Shown here piece after piece: positions 1-9,672 of a DNA stretch of 64,000 bases (its first letter is position 1; each line of letters starts with the position of its first letter). The stretch lies in contig NZ_CP043869.1 of NCBI RefSeq assembly GCF_008630635.1, positions 2,783,501-2,847,500 on the forward strand, in the 5' to 3' direction. A program made the position numbers and the translations under genes. The notes beneath the pieces are model-generated. The model made no database searches, was not told the DNA's origin, and worked only from the letters and a program-made list of their open reading frames with translations. The DNA comes from Neptunomonas concharum (GTDB lineage: Bacteria > Pseudomonadota > Gammaproteobacteria > Pseudomonadales > Balneatricaceae).

Positions 1-1
1 G

Positions 2-217
2 CTGGCTGAAATCATCAGTTTCTGCCACCAAAAAGGAGCTTCCAGCGTTCAAACCGCTGTTCTAGTAAATAAGCTGCATGACCGTAAAGCCAGCGAAGAT
101 TTAAAAGCAGATTTTGTGGGTTTAGATGTAGAAGATCGCTACATTTTTGGATACGGAATGGATTACCACGGCTATTGGCGCAATGCGCCCGGCATTTTTG
201 CAGTCAAGGGCAAATAA
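2..217 (+). CDS. hpt: Hypoxanthine phosphoribosyltransferase, C-terminal part (5' truncated by window edge)
   Basis: Reading from base 2 gives 71 residues ending in a TAA at 215-217. The gene enters from the left, so the PRPP loop is not visible. The tail contains [17 protein letters not shown] followed by a short aromatic segment and a basic C-terminus, which is the conserved end of the bacterial purine salvage enzyme that converts hypoxanthine or guanine plus PRPP to IMP or GMP in the cytoplasm. The assignment rests on this tail alone. A strong hairpin follows 14 bases after the stop. Confidence 0.85.
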   Translation: MAEIISFCHQKGASSVQTAVLVNKLHDRKASEDLKADFVGLDVEDRYIFGYGMDYHGYWRNAPGIFAVKGK

Positions 218-230
218 TAGTGTGCTTAAA

Positions 231-257
231 AAAATGGCCGATAAGTTCGGCCATTTT
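231..257. terminator. Bidirectional hairpin terminator between hpt and the parA-like gene
   Basis: An 11-bp perfect inverted repeat (AAAATGGCCGA at 231-241, TCGGCCATTTT at 247-257) encloses a 5-base loop. The arms start and end with A/T runs, so it can end transcripts in both directions. It sits between the ends of two converging genes. Confidence 0.85.
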
Positions 258-278
258 ACTCAGTAAATAGAATGAAAA

Positions 279-1043
279 TCAGGGGTGAAGCTCTTTAAAC
301 AGCTCCACAAATTCGAGGGTCAGCTTATGCTTAGGGGCTAGATGAATCAGAGGTTTAGATTCATTATGCGATTCACGCATCTTAACTGAAGCAGATATCT
401 TCGCATTAAGGACAGGTAGCTCTTCGGCCAGCAGTTCTTCAACCATCTTTTTGGGCAACGAAGCACGCGGCTGGTATTGGTTCACCACAATCCCTTCTAC
501 CTGCAAAGCTTCGTTATGATCCATCCGGGTTTCATTAACGTTGTCTAACAACGAATAAAGCGCATGGCGGGCAAACTCATCACAATCAAACGGTATCAAA
601 CAGCGCTCCGCCGCGACTAACGCCGACAAAGTAAAGAAGTTGAACGCTGGCGGAGTATCAATATAGATTGCATCAAAATCATCCAGACGCTCAATCGCTT
701 CTTTCAACTTATAAATTTTATGCTTGGTTTCCAATTTCGCTTGTAAATCAGCAACATCAGGGTTCGCAGGCAGTAAAAAAAGGTTCTCGTAAGGCGTTTG
801 ATGGATAAACGCCTCAGGACCTTGAGGCTTGAGCTGAAACGTCAATGTTTGCTCAAAAAAAGCCTTTATGTCCTGATCGAGTTTCTCACTCCCGGGGCCA
901 TATAGGTATTGGGTTGAGTTACATTGAGGATCCAGATCAATAACCAACGTTTTAAGACCCTGTGCGGCGCTGATAGCCGCAAGATTAGCGGTGATACTGG
1001 ACTTACCCACACCGCCTTTCTGATTGAATACGACACGTCTCAT
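279..1043 (-). CDS. ParA/Soj-family P-loop ATPase, orphan
   Basis: 254 residues with a deviant Walker A motif KGGVGKS at residues 9-15, the switch region DLDPQ around 36-40 and a Walker B-like YIDTPP at 127-132. These are the hallmarks of ParA/MinD-type ATPases that bind DNA or membrane as dimers and position cargo. No ParB gene or parS-like site is visible nearby, so this is unlikely to be the main chromosome partition protein. Its start is 15 bases after the end of the DUF2333 gene on the same strand, so the two are probably co-transcribed. Cargo is unknown. Confidence 0.85.
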   Translation of the reverse strand: MRRVVFNQKGGVGKSSITANLAAISAAQGLKTLVIDLDPQCNSTQYLYGPGSEKLDQDIKAFFEQTLTFQLKPQGPEAFIHQTPYENLFLLPANPDVADLQAKLETKHKIYKLKEAIERLDDFDAIYIDTPPAFNFFTLSALVAAERCLIPFDCDEFARHALYSLLDNVNETRMDHNEALQVEGIVVNQYQPRASLPKKMVEELLAEELPVLNAKISASVKMRESHNESKPLIHLAPKHKLTLEFVELFKELHP

Positions 1044-1058
1044 CTGTTATTACTCCAC

Positions 1059-2087
1059 TTATCCCTGAGACAATAGCTCACGAAGATCGATAATGGCAGC
1101 GTTGGCCCGGGAAATATAAGAAGCCATCACCAAAGAATGATTTGCCAAAAAGCCGAACTCCGTTCCATTCAAAATCATAGGGCTCCAGATAGTGCCCTGC
1201 GTTGCTTCCAGTTCTCGGATAATTTGCAACAAGCTGACTCGAGCATTTTTCTTATCCAATGCAGGACCAAAATCTTGCTCGATACCTTTTAGTAGATGGA
1301 TGAGTGCCCAAGCCGTTCCTCTTGCCTCATAAAAGACATCATCAATCTCAAAAAATGAGGTTTTAATTTCCATATCATTCAGAGAAGCAGTTGATTGCCC
1401 TGCATCAGCCTCACCAGCCAAGTCAGTATTTAGGCGCTTCTGCCCCACGCTAGCACTCAAGCGCTGGGACAAACTACCCAACCGCGTACTGACATCTGCC
1501 AACCAATTGTTCAGATTATCCGCCCGAGCATAAAACTGAGCATCAGGCTGAGACGGGTCCTGCAAACGCAGGTAATAGCTATTCAACCCCTTAAGGGCTT
1601 TTCTATACTCGCCTTCAGATGATGGAAACAGCCAGCTGTTATTATTGAAATGCAGCATAGGCTCAGCCTTAGCCAAATCAGGATCTTCCGTTGATTGAGA
1701 CTGAGAGCGACTGAAATCCTTACGCATAGCTCTCGCCATGTCCCTAGCTTGAACCAATACACCAAACTCCCAGTTAGGCATATTATCCAACCAGACGCCG
1801 GGAGGAGTTCGATCATTACTCAAATAACCGCCTGACTTCTCTAATAATGTTTCCGTCACTCGTACCAACGCACCTGTCGTTGCGACACCCACAACCGGTT
1901 TACCAGAAACATCGGTAGATCTCACCTCAAAGGGATCAGGCTCAATACTCCAGTAAATACCCACGCCACCTGCAATTAATAGATACACAACAACCAAAGC
2001 CAGAAAACTTTTCAAAATCCGACTTCCTCCAATTCCTGCAGTGAGTGAGTCCCAGAAACTAAACCAGATCTGCTGCAACTTATCCAA
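1059..2087 (-). CDS. DUF2333 family inner-membrane protein
   Basis: 342 residues. A short cytoplasmic N-terminus is followed by one membrane segment at about residues 26-48 (LKSFLALVVVYLLIAGGVGI), then a long soluble region presumably in the periplasm. The sequence, including PPGVWLDNMPNWEFGVL and the conserved central block, matches my memory of DUF2333 proteins of gammaproteobacteria, which have no established function. It lies immediately upstream of, and probably in an operon with, the orphan ParA-type ATPase. Confidence 0.8.
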   Translation of the reverse strand: MDKLQQIWFSFWDSLTAGIGGSRILKSFLALVVVYLLIAGGVGIYWSIEPDPFEVRSTDVSGKPVVGVATTGALVRVTETLLEKSGGYLSNDRTPPGVWLDNMPNWEFGVLVQARDMARAMRKDFSRSQSQSTEDPDLAKAEPMLHFNNNSWLFPSSEGEYRKALKGLNSYYLRLQDPSQPDAQFYARADNLNNWLADVSTRLGSLSQRLSASVGQKRLNTDLAGEADAGQSTASLNDMEIKTSFFEIDDVFYEARGTAWALIHLLKGIEQDFGPALDKKNARVSLLQIIRELEATQGTIWSPMILNGTEFGFLANHSLVMASYISRANAAIIDLRELLSQG

Positions 2088-2389
2088 AATTTTCCCTCGT
2101 TTTTCATCATTGCATATAAATGCTTGTGCTGCACCGCACTATCACCCATTTACCGGCCAGAATCAATACGGCGTAGGGGTAACAGACTTCTAGCAAATAA
2201 AAGTGAACAACTACTTAATCAAGCATCTACCACAGGGCAGAATGCTGTGAATATAGTAACGAACGTCGGCAAAAAAGCGGCTATCCTGCAAATAAATAAC
2301 CTACATGTAGACAGTTTGCGATGTTTAATGCAAACTATTGCCCAAGTTTACTGTCACTACCAAACTCACTGTGAATAAGGCATCTTGGA
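2088..2389. other. Intergenic region between DUF2333 gene and aroQ (302 bp)
   Basis: This divergent interval must hold promoters for both neighbours. It contains an 84-codon open frame on the plus strand (2124-2378) with no ribosome site, no recognisable domain and low-complexity translation, which I judge non-coding. I see no convincing sigma-70 box pair or operator. Confidence 0.5.
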
Positions 2390-2833
2390 ATGTCCAGATT
2401 TCTCCTCTTAAATGGCCCTAACTTAAACCTGCTAGGCACTCGTGAGCCTGATGTTTACGGTGCAACGACCCTACAGGATATCGAGCAAGAGTTACAACAA
2501 GAGGCAATATCAGCTGGGCACGACCTTGAGTATTTTCAGAGCAATGCAGAGTTTGCATTAATTGAACGGATTCATCAGGCACAAAAAGAGAATATTGACT
2601 TCATTATTATCAACCCCGCGGCATATACACATACCAGTGTTGCTATAAGGGATGCATTACTAGGGGTAAACATTCCCTTTATTGAAGTTCATTTATCTAA
2701 TGTGCACGCTCGCGAGCCTTTCCGCCACCATTCCTACTTGTCAGATATCGCTAAAGGCGTCATTTGCGGCTTAGGTAGTGATGGCTATCGATATGCATTG
2801 AGTTCTGCAATCAAGATGACAGAACAATCCTGA
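2390..2833 (+). CDS. aroQ: 3-dehydroquinate dehydratase, type II
   Basis: 147 residues, the normal size for the dodecameric type II enzyme that dehydrates 3-dehydroquinate to 3-dehydroshikimate in the shikimate pathway. The N-terminal [19 protein letters not shown] is the family signature, with the catalytic tyrosine in [14 protein letters not shown] and [11 protein letters not shown] supply the substrate-binding Asn, the catalytic His region and the C-terminal Arg-containing loop. It leads the aroQ-accB-accC arrangement that is common in gammaproteobacteria. Confidence 0.97.
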   Translation: MSRFLLLNGPNLNLLGTREPDVYGATTLQDIEQELQQEAISAGHDLEYFQSNAEFALIERIHQAQKENIDFIIINPAAYTHTSVAIRDALLGVNIPFIEVHLSNVHAREPFRHHSYLSDIAKGVICGLGSDGYRYALSSAIKMTEQS

Positions 2834-2890
2834 ACCCGAACAGATAATTGCGCTGTATATACGCGCCTCTATTGAGAGAAAGAGATTAGA

Positions 2891-3337
2891 ATGGACATCC
2901 GCAAAGTTAAAAAGCTGATTGAACTTCTGGAAGAATCCAATATTAACGAAATTGAGATTAAAGAAGGCGAAGAGTCAGTACGCATCAGCCGTGGCTCATC
3001 AATTCAGGCACCGTACCCTATGCCTGTAGCCGCACCAGCACCTGTCGCTCCTCCTGCTGCAGTTGCACCGGTCGCTAGCCAACCAGAAGAAGCCAAACAC
3101 AATGGTCATGTGGTGTTGTCACCGATGGTGGGTACCTTTTATCGCTCCCCTTCCCCAAGCTCTCCGGTTTTTATTGAGGTTGGACAGACAGTTAAAGTGG
3201 GTGATGTGATCTGTATCGTTGAAGCCATGAAGATGATGAACCAGATTGAAGCCGATAAAGCAGGCGTTATCGAAGCCATTCTCGTAGAAGACGGCCAACC
3301 TGTCGAATACGATCAGCCACTGGTTACTATCGTTTAA
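2891..3337 (+). CDS. accB: Biotin carboxyl carrier protein of acetyl-CoA carboxylase
   Basis: 148 residues. The N-terminal helix-forming region (1-36) is followed by an Ala/Pro-rich flexible linker (about 40-68) and the C-terminal biotinyl domain. EAMKMMNQ places the biotinylated lysine at residue 114. The protein carries carboxybiotin between AccC and the carboxyltransferase for malonyl-CoA synthesis. AGAGAAAGAG just before the ATG acts as ribosome site. It is 32 bases from accC and co-transcribed with it. Confidence 0.97.
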   Translation: MDIRKVKKLIELLEESNINEIEIKEGEESVRISRGSSIQAPYPMPVAAPAPVAPPAAVAPVASQPEEAKHNGHVVLSPMVGTFYRSPSPSSPVFIEVGQTVKVGDVICIVEAMKMMNQIEADKAGVIEAILVEDGQPVEYDQPLVTIV

Positions 3338-3369
3338 TCGCCCGAAAGTCAGCGAAAGGAAATACCCAG

Positions 3370-4710
3370 ATGCTGGAAAAAGTAGTTATTGCAAACCGAG
3401 GCGAAATTGCTCTTCGAATTCTAAGAGCATGTAAAGAACTCGGCATTAAAACGGTTGCCATCCACTCTCAAGCCGACCGTGACCTTATGCATGTACGTTT
3501 AGCAGATCAGGCTGTATGTATCGGCCCAGCTTCTTCTGCTCTGAGTTACTTAAATATCCCTGCCATTATCAGCGCTGCCGAAGTAACAGACGCGACCGGA
3601 ATTCATCCCGGTTATGGCTTCTTAGCTGAGAATGCAGGCTTTGCCGAACAGGTAGAACGCTCAGGATTTACCTTTATCGGACCAACAGCGGATGTTATCC
3701 GTTTGATGGGCGATAAAGTTTCCGCGATTGAAGCGATGAAAAAAGCCGGTGTCCCGACGGTTCCCGGTTCAGACGGCCCACTTCCTGAAGATGGCGATAA
3801 GATTCATGCAATCGCTAAGAAAATTGGCTATCCGGTCATTATCAAAGCAGCTGCCGGTGGTGGTGGACGAGGAATGCGAGTGGTTCACTCAGAAGCGGCT
3901 CTCTTGAACTCCGTCCATATTACACAATCCGAGGCAGGTGCAGCCTTTGGCGATTCCACCGTTTACATGGAGAAGTACTTAGAGAATCCTCGCCATGTAG
4001 AAGTTCAGGTGATCGCCGATGGTCAGGGCAATGCCATCCACCTCTATGATCGTGACTGCTCGATGCAACGCCGTCACCAAAAAGTTGTGGAAGAAGCACC
4101 CGCTCCAGGCATTGATGAGGAAGCACGTAAGAAAGTACTGCAGTCCTGTGTTGATGCCTGTATTGAGATCAATTACCGCGGCGCCGGAACTTTCGAATTC
4201 CTCTACGAAGATGGTCACTTCTACTTTATCGAGATGAACACACGTGTTCAGGTAGAGCACCCCGTCACAGAAATGATTACGGGCGTTGATATCGTAAAAG
4301 AGCAATTGCGTATCGCCTCAGGCTTGCCATTATCTTATAAGCAAGGAGATATCGTGGCTCGCGGCCATGCGTTTGAATGCAGAATCAACGCAGAAGACCC
4401 TAAAACCTTCTTGCCAAGTCCTGGTCGGGTAGGACACTTCCACGTTCCCGGCGGCAACGGTGTGCGAGTTGACTCTCATCTCTATGATGGCTATACCGTA
4501 CCACCTCATTACGATTCTTTGGTAGCTAAGTTAATTACCTACGGTGAAGATCGTGAGACAGCTCTTATTCGCATGCGAAATGCATTAGACGAGATGCTGG
4601 TTGAAGGCATTCGCACCAACATACCGCTTCATCAGGAAATCATGAGAGATTCTCATTTCGGTAAAGGGGGCGTAAACATCCACTACCTAGAGAAAAAACT
4701 AGGACTGTAA
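3370..4710 (+). CDS. accC: Biotin carboxylase subunit of acetyl-CoA carboxylase
   Basis: 446 residues, the standard length. It starts with [13 protein letters not shown], has the ATP-grasp glycine loop [10 protein letters not shown] at 161-170, and [10 protein letters not shown] in the N-terminal domain. Later come the metal and bicarbonate region ([16 protein letters not shown]) and the C-terminal subdomain. The enzyme carboxylates biotin on AccB using ATP and bicarbonate. A clear rho-independent terminator follows about 20 bases after the stop, separating this operon from prmA. Confidence 0.98.
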   Translation: MLEKVVIANRGEIALRILRACKELGIKTVAIHSQADRDLMHVRLADQAVCIGPASSALSYLNIPAIISAAEVTDATGIHPGYGFLAENAGFAEQVERSGFTFIGPTADVIRLMGDKVSAIEAMKKAGVPTVPGSDGPLPEDGDKIHAIAKKIGYPVIIKAAAGGGGRGMRVVHSEAALLNSVHITQSEAGAAFGDSTVYMEKYLENPRHVEVQVIADGQGNAIHLYDRDCSMQRRHQKVVEEAPAPGIDEEARKKVLQSCVDACIEINYRGAGTFEFLYEDGHFYFIEMNTRVQVEHPVTEMITGVDIVKEQLRIASGLPLSYKQGDIVARGHAFECRINAEDPKTFLPSPGRVGHFHVPGGNGVRVDSHLYDGYTVPPHYDSLVAKLITYGEDRETALIRMRNALDEMLVEGIRTNIPLHQEIMRDSHFGKGGVNIHYLEKKLGL

Positions 4711-4730
4711 GCCTCCTTACTTATACCCTA

Positions 4731-4752
4731 AGCCCGCATCGCGGGCTTTTTT
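4731..4752 (+). terminator. Rho-independent terminator after accC
   Basis: A 7-bp GC-rich stem (AGCCCGC at 4731-4737, GCGGGCT at 4741-4747) with a 3-base loop is followed directly by a T run. It closes the aroQ-accB-accC unit. Confidence 0.9.
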
Positions 4753-4816
4753 GTTTTCAGAAGCAGTGATTTACACGCTATACTACCCATCCCAGATCGT
4801 CAGGACGCCAGAAAAA

Positions 4817-5710
4817 ATGCCTTGGTTACAAATTAAAATGGATATCAAACCCGATACTTCCGAGCAGTTTGAAGATATTCTGCTAGCAGCAGGTTGCGCC
4901 GTTGTAACCTTTGAAGACGGTGCCGACCAACCCATTTTTGAACCAGATCTTGGTACGACCCCTCTTTGGCAGCATACAACGATCACAGGCCTGTTTGCTG
5001 CAGAGCATGATATTAGTGAAACCGAAGCGTTTATAAAACAAGCGCACCAGCAACTCTTTGACAACACGCCGTTTCCTCCCTTTAAAGCCGAAATACTCGA
5101 AGATAAGGACTGGGAACGCGAGTGGATGGCCAATTACCACCCTATGAGATTTGGACAACGCTTATGGATCTGCCCAAGCTGGCGGGATGTTCCTGATCCG
5201 AATGCTGTTAATTTAATGCTGGATCCAGGTCTCGCTTTTGGAACCGGCACTCACCCAACAACGGCGCTCTGTCTTGAATGGCTTGACGGCCAGGCACTGA
5301 CCGATTGCACCGTCACAGACTACGGCTGCGGTTCAGGAATACTCGGCATTGCCGCTCTGCTGTTGGGTGCAAAACATGTCATTGCTGTTGATATTGACCC
5401 GCAAGCTTTACAAGCAACACGAGATAACCAACAGAGAAACCAGTTACCCAACAGCAAAATGGACGTTTATCTTCCCGAAAATGCCCCACAGGAGGAGAGC
5501 GATCTACTCGTTGCCAATATACTCGCGGGTCCATTGGTTGCTTTAGCGCCTCAACTCGCCGGTCGTATTCGCTCAGGAGGACGGCTTGCATTATCAGGCC
5601 TACTCACCCAACAAGCTGATGAAATTATCGAAGCTTACAGCCCTTGGTTTGATTTAGATCCGGTTGCCGAGAAAGAGGAATGGATCCGGGTAACAGGCAT
5701 TAAAAAATGA
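4817..5710 (+). CDS. prmA: Ribosomal protein L11 methyltransferase
   Basis: 297 residues from the ATG at 4817. An in-frame start at 4751 exists but lies inside the accC terminator T run, while the family begins MPWLQ, so the later start is chosen. The N-terminal alpha/beta domain binds L11. The SAM-binding motif TDYGCGSGILG is at about 167-177, DIDPQA follows, and the NILAGPL loop matches the catalytic motif. It trimethylates L11 in the cytoplasm. Its stop overlaps the next ATG (ATGA). Confidence 0.96.
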   Translation: MPWLQIKMDIKPDTSEQFEDILLAAGCAVVTFEDGADQPIFEPDLGTTPLWQHTTITGLFAAEHDISETEAFIKQAHQQLFDNTPFPPFKAEILEDKDWEREWMANYHPMRFGQRLWICPSWRDVPDPNAVNLMLDPGLAFGTGTHPTTALCLEWLDGQALTDCTVTDYGCGSGILGIAALLLGAKHVIAVDIDPQALQATRDNQQRNQLPNSKMDVYLPENAPQEESDLLVANILAGPLVALAPQLAGRIRSGGRLALSGLLTQQADEIIEAYSPWFDLDPVAEKEEWIRVTGIKK

Positions 5711-6582
5711 GCAACGGGCAGCTAAAAACAAGCTGTCCTGCGTGCAATACTGTTTTTGTTGTTACTGATGGACAGTTAAAAATTGCTGACGGTCTCGTCC
5801 GTTGCGGCTCATGTCTGAATGTTTTTAACGCAGCCAAGCACGCTGTCGCTGAAAACAACGTCCAACCGGAACCACCTTTGCAAGCTGAGGTTAGTGAGCC
5901 ACTGATCTCTCCTATCAATCCCGAGCAGCCGACCTCAAATGGCTCACCCCAAAACTCAACACCTGAGAATGATGTTGATCAGGTATTAATTCCCTCCCAT
6001 ATTGAAGAGGGCGCCATTACACAAACCTTACGTATTACAGAGACTCCTGTAGAACTAAATTCTGAGTCCCTTAGCCCGACAAAAAAAAGCCAACCCGCAA
6101 ACTGGCTTTACATGATAGCTGTGGGCTTTTTTACTGTGCTTTTGGTAGTACAGCTGTTTTGGTTCAAACAAGATAAATGGCAACAAAGTAGCCTTCTTCG
6201 CCCGGTCTACGCCACAGTCTATGAACTGCAGAATAAAGCGCTTCCTCACAACAGTCGCTTGGATCTCATTACGAATCAGCAGATGATCATTCAACCTCAC
6301 GAAGAGTTTTTGGATGCGATTCGTATCTCCTTACTCCTAGAAAATACAGCAAGCTTTCGCCAACCTTTCCCAACACTCAGGCTGGTCTTTTCAGACATAA
6401 AAGGCAGACCTGTAGCACAACGGACATTATCCCCAAAGCAATACATAGACCCAACGCTTTTCCCACAAGCACTGATGCCCGTATCACAACCAATCCAGAT
6501 ACAGTTAGACATGATGACACCCGGCCGAAGAGCCGTCAGCTATCAGGTTATACTGCTTCCAGCAACCCCAAAAAGCGGTTAA
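5707..6582 (+). CDS. Zinc-ribbon and DUF3426 membrane protein
   Basis: 291 residues. The N-terminus has two CxxC pairs (C10/C13 and C33/C36), the MJ0042-type zinc ribbon. A long disordered Pro/Glu/Asn-rich linker (45-130) leads to one membrane segment at about 132-153 and a C-terminal domain typical of DUF3426, with the pattern of a periplasmic beta-sandwich. It begins with a four-base overlap with prmA and is translationally coupled to it. The function of the family is not established. Confidence 0.8.
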   Translation: MSNGQLKTSCPACNTVFVVTDGQLKIADGLVRCGSCLNVFNAAKHAVAENNVQPEPPLQAEVSEPLISPINPEQPTSNGSPQNSTPENDVDQVLIPSHIEEGAITQTLRITETPVELNSESLSPTKKSQPANWLYMIAVGFFTVLLVVQLFWFKQDKWQQSSLLRPVYATVYELQNKALPHNSRLDLITNQQMIIQPHEEFLDAIRISLLLENTASFRQPFPTLRLVFSDIKGRPVAQRTLSPKQYIDPTLFPQALMPVSQPIQIQLDMMTPGRRAVSYQVILLPATPKSG

Positions 6583-6704
6583 AAAATCATCAAAACAGGT
6601 TGGAGCAACAAGCGCTAAGGGGTATCATTACGCGCTTCCTTTGAACACTCTCTCATCTATCGTTGAAGCGATGGATGGTTCACTTGCTGAAGCTAAGGTT
6701 TGCA

Positions 6705-7685
6705 ATGTTCCAGATTGGTCCCTATGAAATCGATAGTCAGGTGATACTTGCCCCAATGGCAGGTGTAACGGACCAACCTTTCCGACAGCTTTGTCGGCGT
6801 TTAGGCGCCGGCTTGGTGGTTTCAGAGATGGTGACTTCCGATACTCGACTGTGGAAAAGCCGAAAATCAAGCTATCGGCTCAATCATGCAGGGGAAGCAG
6901 AACCACGCTCTGTACAAATTGCCGGTGGAGATCCGGATATGATGGCAGAGGCTGCGCGTATGAATGTGGAACGCGGCGCTCAAATCATTGATATCAACAT
7001 GGGATGTCCTGCTAAGAAAGTCTGCAACAAAGCGGCAGGATCTGCATTAATGAAAGACGAGCCTTTGGTGCGCTCCATTTTGACAGCGGTGGTGGATGCT
7101 GTTGATGTGCCAGTGACACTCAAAATTCGCACAGGATGGTCTCCTGAAAACAGAAATGCAGAAACAATCGCAAGGATGGCAGAAGATGCAGGTATACGGG
7201 CTTTAACAATCCATGGAAGAACTCGATCCTGCGGATATCGAGGCGACGCCGAATACCAAACGATTGCCAAAGTCAGAGAAGCTATTGATATTCCGTTATT
7301 TGCAAACGGTGACATCTCTTCGCCCCATAAGGCGGCAGAGGTTTTGCAATTCACCGGAGCAGACGCTGTCATGATAGGCCGGCCAGCTCAAGGGAATCCT
7401 TGGATCTTTAGAGAGATAGATCACTATTTACGCCATGGAAAGCTACTTAAAAAGCCTTCAAGCAAAGAGGTCAAAGATACACTGCTGCACCATGTTGCAG
7501 CGCTACATCGCTTTTATGGCGACTTTATGGGCGTACGAATTGCGCGAAAACATGTTGGCTGGTACTTGCATCATCAGCCAAAAGGCGTATCGTTCCGCGC
7601 TCATTTTAACCAATTAGAATCAGCAGTCGAACAGGTTGCAGCGATTGAACACTATTTCGAACAGGTTCGCTCCTCTGCTGCCTGA
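6705..7685 (+). CDS. dusB: tRNA-dihydrouridine synthase B
   Basis: 326 residues from the ATG at 6705, which has AAGG six bases upstream and begins MFQIGPYEID like other DusB proteins; the open frame extends back to 6663 without family similarity. It is an FMN TIM barrel: APMAGVTDQPFR binds flavin, DINMGCPAKKV carries the catalytic cysteine (about residue 101), and NGDI plus MIGRPAQGNPW bind the phosphate. It reduces uridine to dihydrouridine in tRNA D-loops. dusB-fis pairing is a conserved gammaproteobacterial operon. Confidence 0.96.
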   Translation: MFQIGPYEIDSQVILAPMAGVTDQPFRQLCRRLGAGLVVSEMVTSDTRLWKSRKSSYRLNHAGEAEPRSVQIAGGDPDMMAEAARMNVERGAQIIDINMGCPAKKVCNKAAGSALMKDEPLVRSILTAVVDAVDVPVTLKIRTGWSPENRNAETIARMAEDAGIRALTIHGRTRSCGYRGDAEYQTIAKVREAIDIPLFANGDISSPHKAAEVLQFTGADAVMIGRPAQGNPWIFREIDHYLRHGKLLKKPSSKEVKDTLLHHVAALHRFYGDFMGVRIARKHVGWYLHHQPKGVSFRAHFNQLESAVEQVAAIEHYFEQVRSSAA

Positions 7686-7711
7686 TTCAAGTCAACGGGT
7701 ATATAAGTACT

Positions 7712-7999
7712 GTGGATATTAAAGAAAACATGTCAACCTCTTTTATCAGAACATCACACGAAGAGACGCAGCATCAAACGCTACGGGATAGTGTACAGAG
7801 CTCTCTGAACCACTATTTCAAACAGTTGGATGGGCAACCTGTCACTGATGTGTACCAAATGGTTCTGTCGGAGATCGAAGCCCCTCTCTTCGAAACAGTG
7901 ATGGCATATACCAAAGACAATCAGACCAAAGCTTCCGAATTGTTGGGACTAAATCGCGGTACCCTGCGAAAAAAACTGAAGCAATACGGCTTACTGTAA
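7712..7999 (+). CDS. fis: DNA-binding protein Fis
   Basis: 95 residues from the GTG at 7712; an ATG at 7730 would give 89 residues, and no strong ribosome site decides between them. The C-terminal helix-turn-helix (NQTKASELLGLNRGTLRKKLKQYGLL) is close to textbook Fis, and the central helices (LRDSVQSSLNHYFKQLDG) form the dimer core. Fis bends DNA, activates rRNA promoters and shapes the nucleoid. It follows dusB by 26 bases, as in enterobacteria, and is expected to be co-transcribed and growth-phase controlled. Confidence 0.96.
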   Translation: MDIKENMSTSFIRTSHEETQHQTLRDSVQSSLNHYFKQLDGQPVTDVYQMVLSEIEAPLFETVMAYTKDNQTKASELLGLNRGTLRKKLKQYGLL

Positions 8000-8031
8000 A
8001 TTTTCATTTTTAAAACGATAGTGGCATAAAT

Positions 8032-9618
8032 ATGGCTGAGCAAAATTACACACCCATCCGTCGAGCACTTATCAGTGTCTCAGATAAAACCGGCATCGTT
8101 GAGTTTGCAAAAGAACTGAGCACTCAGGGAACTGAAATCCTATCCACAGGCGGCACTTACAAACTACTGTGTGAAAACGGTATCCCTGCAGTAGAAGTGT
8201 CTGACTACACAGGCTTTCCTGAAATGATGGATGGGCGCGTTAAAACTTTGCACCCAAAAGTTCATGGCGGCATTCTGGGACGCCGTGGCCAAGATGATGC
8301 AATCATGAATGAACATGGCATCCAACCGATCGATATGGTTGTTGTAAATCTGTATCCTTTTGAACAGACCATTGCTCGCCCTGATTGTGACCTGCCTATG
8401 GCGATCGAAAATATCGATATTGGTGGCCCAACCATGGTGCGTTCAGCCGCTAAAAATCACAAAGATGTGGCCATTGTTGTCAATGCTTCCAGCTATCCTG
8501 TTGTACTTGCAGAGCTTGCCAGCCATCAGGGACTTTGCCACAAAACACGTTTTGACTTAGCCGTTCAAGCCTTTGAACATACAGCCGCTTACGATGGCAT
8601 GATTGCTAATTACTTAGGCGCGATCGTCGAGAGTGATGACGAGGAAGAAGCTGCAGACTTTCCGCGAACCTTCAACACGCAGTTCGTTAAAGCGCAAGAT
8701 ATGCGTTACGGTGAGAATCCCCACCAACGCGCAGCTTTCTACGTAGAAGCTAACCCTTCGGAAGCCTCTGTTGCAACGGCTCGTCAATTACAAGGAAAAG
8801 CTCTGTCCTTTAACAATGTAGCTGATACCGATGCGGCGCTTGAATGCGTTAAACCTTTCCGTGAACCTGCGTGCGTTATTGTTAAGCACGCCAACCCTTG
8901 CGGTGTAGCGATAGGTAACGACATCTTGGAGGCCTATAATTTAGCCTTTCAGACAGACCCTACCTCTGCGTTTGGTGGCATAATCGCCTTCAACCGTGAA
9001 CTTGATGGCAAAACTGCACAAGCCATCGTAGAACGCCAGTTTGTTGAAGTCATCATCGCTCCTTCCGTTACCCAAGAAGCCTCTGATATCGTCGCTGCTA
9101 AACCTAATGTGCGTTTACTGGCATGTGGCGAGTGGGATGCTAATCGCGTTCGTGGTTTTGATTATAAGCGCGTCAATGGTGGCTTGCTTGTACAGGATCG
9201 GGATCTTGGCATGGTTAACGCAGCTGAGCTAAAGGTTGTGACTGAGAAAGTCCCATCGGAACAAGAAATTCGGGATCTTCTATTCTGCTGGGAAGTCGCT
9301 AAGTTTGTAAAATCTAACGCAATTGTTTATGCCAAAAATGGGCAAACTATTGGCATTGGCGCAGGTCAAATGAGCCGCGTGTATAGTGCCAAGATCGCGG
9401 GTATTAAAGCGGCTGATGAAGGCTTAGAAGTTCGCGGCTCTGTGATGGCCTCTGACGCCTTCTTCCCCTTCAGGGACGGTATAGACTCTGCAGCAGCGGC
9501 AGGCATCAGTGCAGTCATTCAGCCCGGTGGCTCAATGCGTGATCAAGAAGTGATAGACGCAGCGAACGAACACGGCATGGCAATGGTCTTTACCGGCATG
9601 CGTCATTTCCGCCACTAA
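8032..9618 (+). CDS. purH: Bifunctional AICAR formyltransferase / IMP cyclohydrolase
   Basis: 528 residues, standard size. The N-terminal MGS-like domain ([43 protein letters not shown]) closes the ring to IMP. The C-terminal domain formylates AICAR and contains the Lys-His pair in [11 protein letters not shown] and the [13 protein letters not shown] motif. It ends with [12 protein letters not shown] and GMRHFRH. The last two steps of purine synthesis are carried out here. purD follows 54 bases later, the usual purH-purD operon. Confidence 0.98.
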   Translation: MAEQNYTPIRRALISVSDKTGIVEFAKELSTQGTEILSTGGTYKLLCENGIPAVEVSDYTGFPEMMDGRVKTLHPKVHGGILGRRGQDDAIMNEHGIQPIDMVVVNLYPFEQTIARPDCDLPMAIENIDIGGPTMVRSAAKNHKDVAIVVNASSYPVVLAELASHQGLCHKTRFDLAVQAFEHTAAYDGMIANYLGAIVESDDEEEAADFPRTFNTQFVKAQDMRYGENPHQRAAFYVEANPSEASVATARQLQGKALSFNNVADTDAALECVKPFREPACVIVKHANPCGVAIGNDILEAYNLAFQTDPTSAFGGIIAFNRELDGKTAQAIVERQFVEVIIAPSVTQEASDIVAAKPNVRLLACGEWDANRVRGFDYKRVNGGLLVQDRDLGMVNAAELKVVTEKVPSEQEIRDLLFCWEVAKFVKSNAIVYAKNGQTIGIGAGQMSRVYSAKIAGIKAADEGLEVRGSVMASDAFFPFRDGIDSAAAAGISAVIQPGGSMRDQEVIDAANEHGMAMVFTGMRHFRH

Positions 9619-9672
9619 GTTTAACCGGTGTGGGGTCTTTCTTCGGCCCCTACCTAGGAAAGAGTAAATGAT

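Noticed and set aside
2124..2378. 84-codon open frame upstream of aroQ
   Set aside because: No ribosome site, no recognisable domain, and composition of a chance frame in a divergent promoter region.
4751..4816. Longer N-terminal extension of prmA
   Set aside because: It begins inside the accC terminator and the extra 22 residues are absent from the family; the start at 4817 fits.
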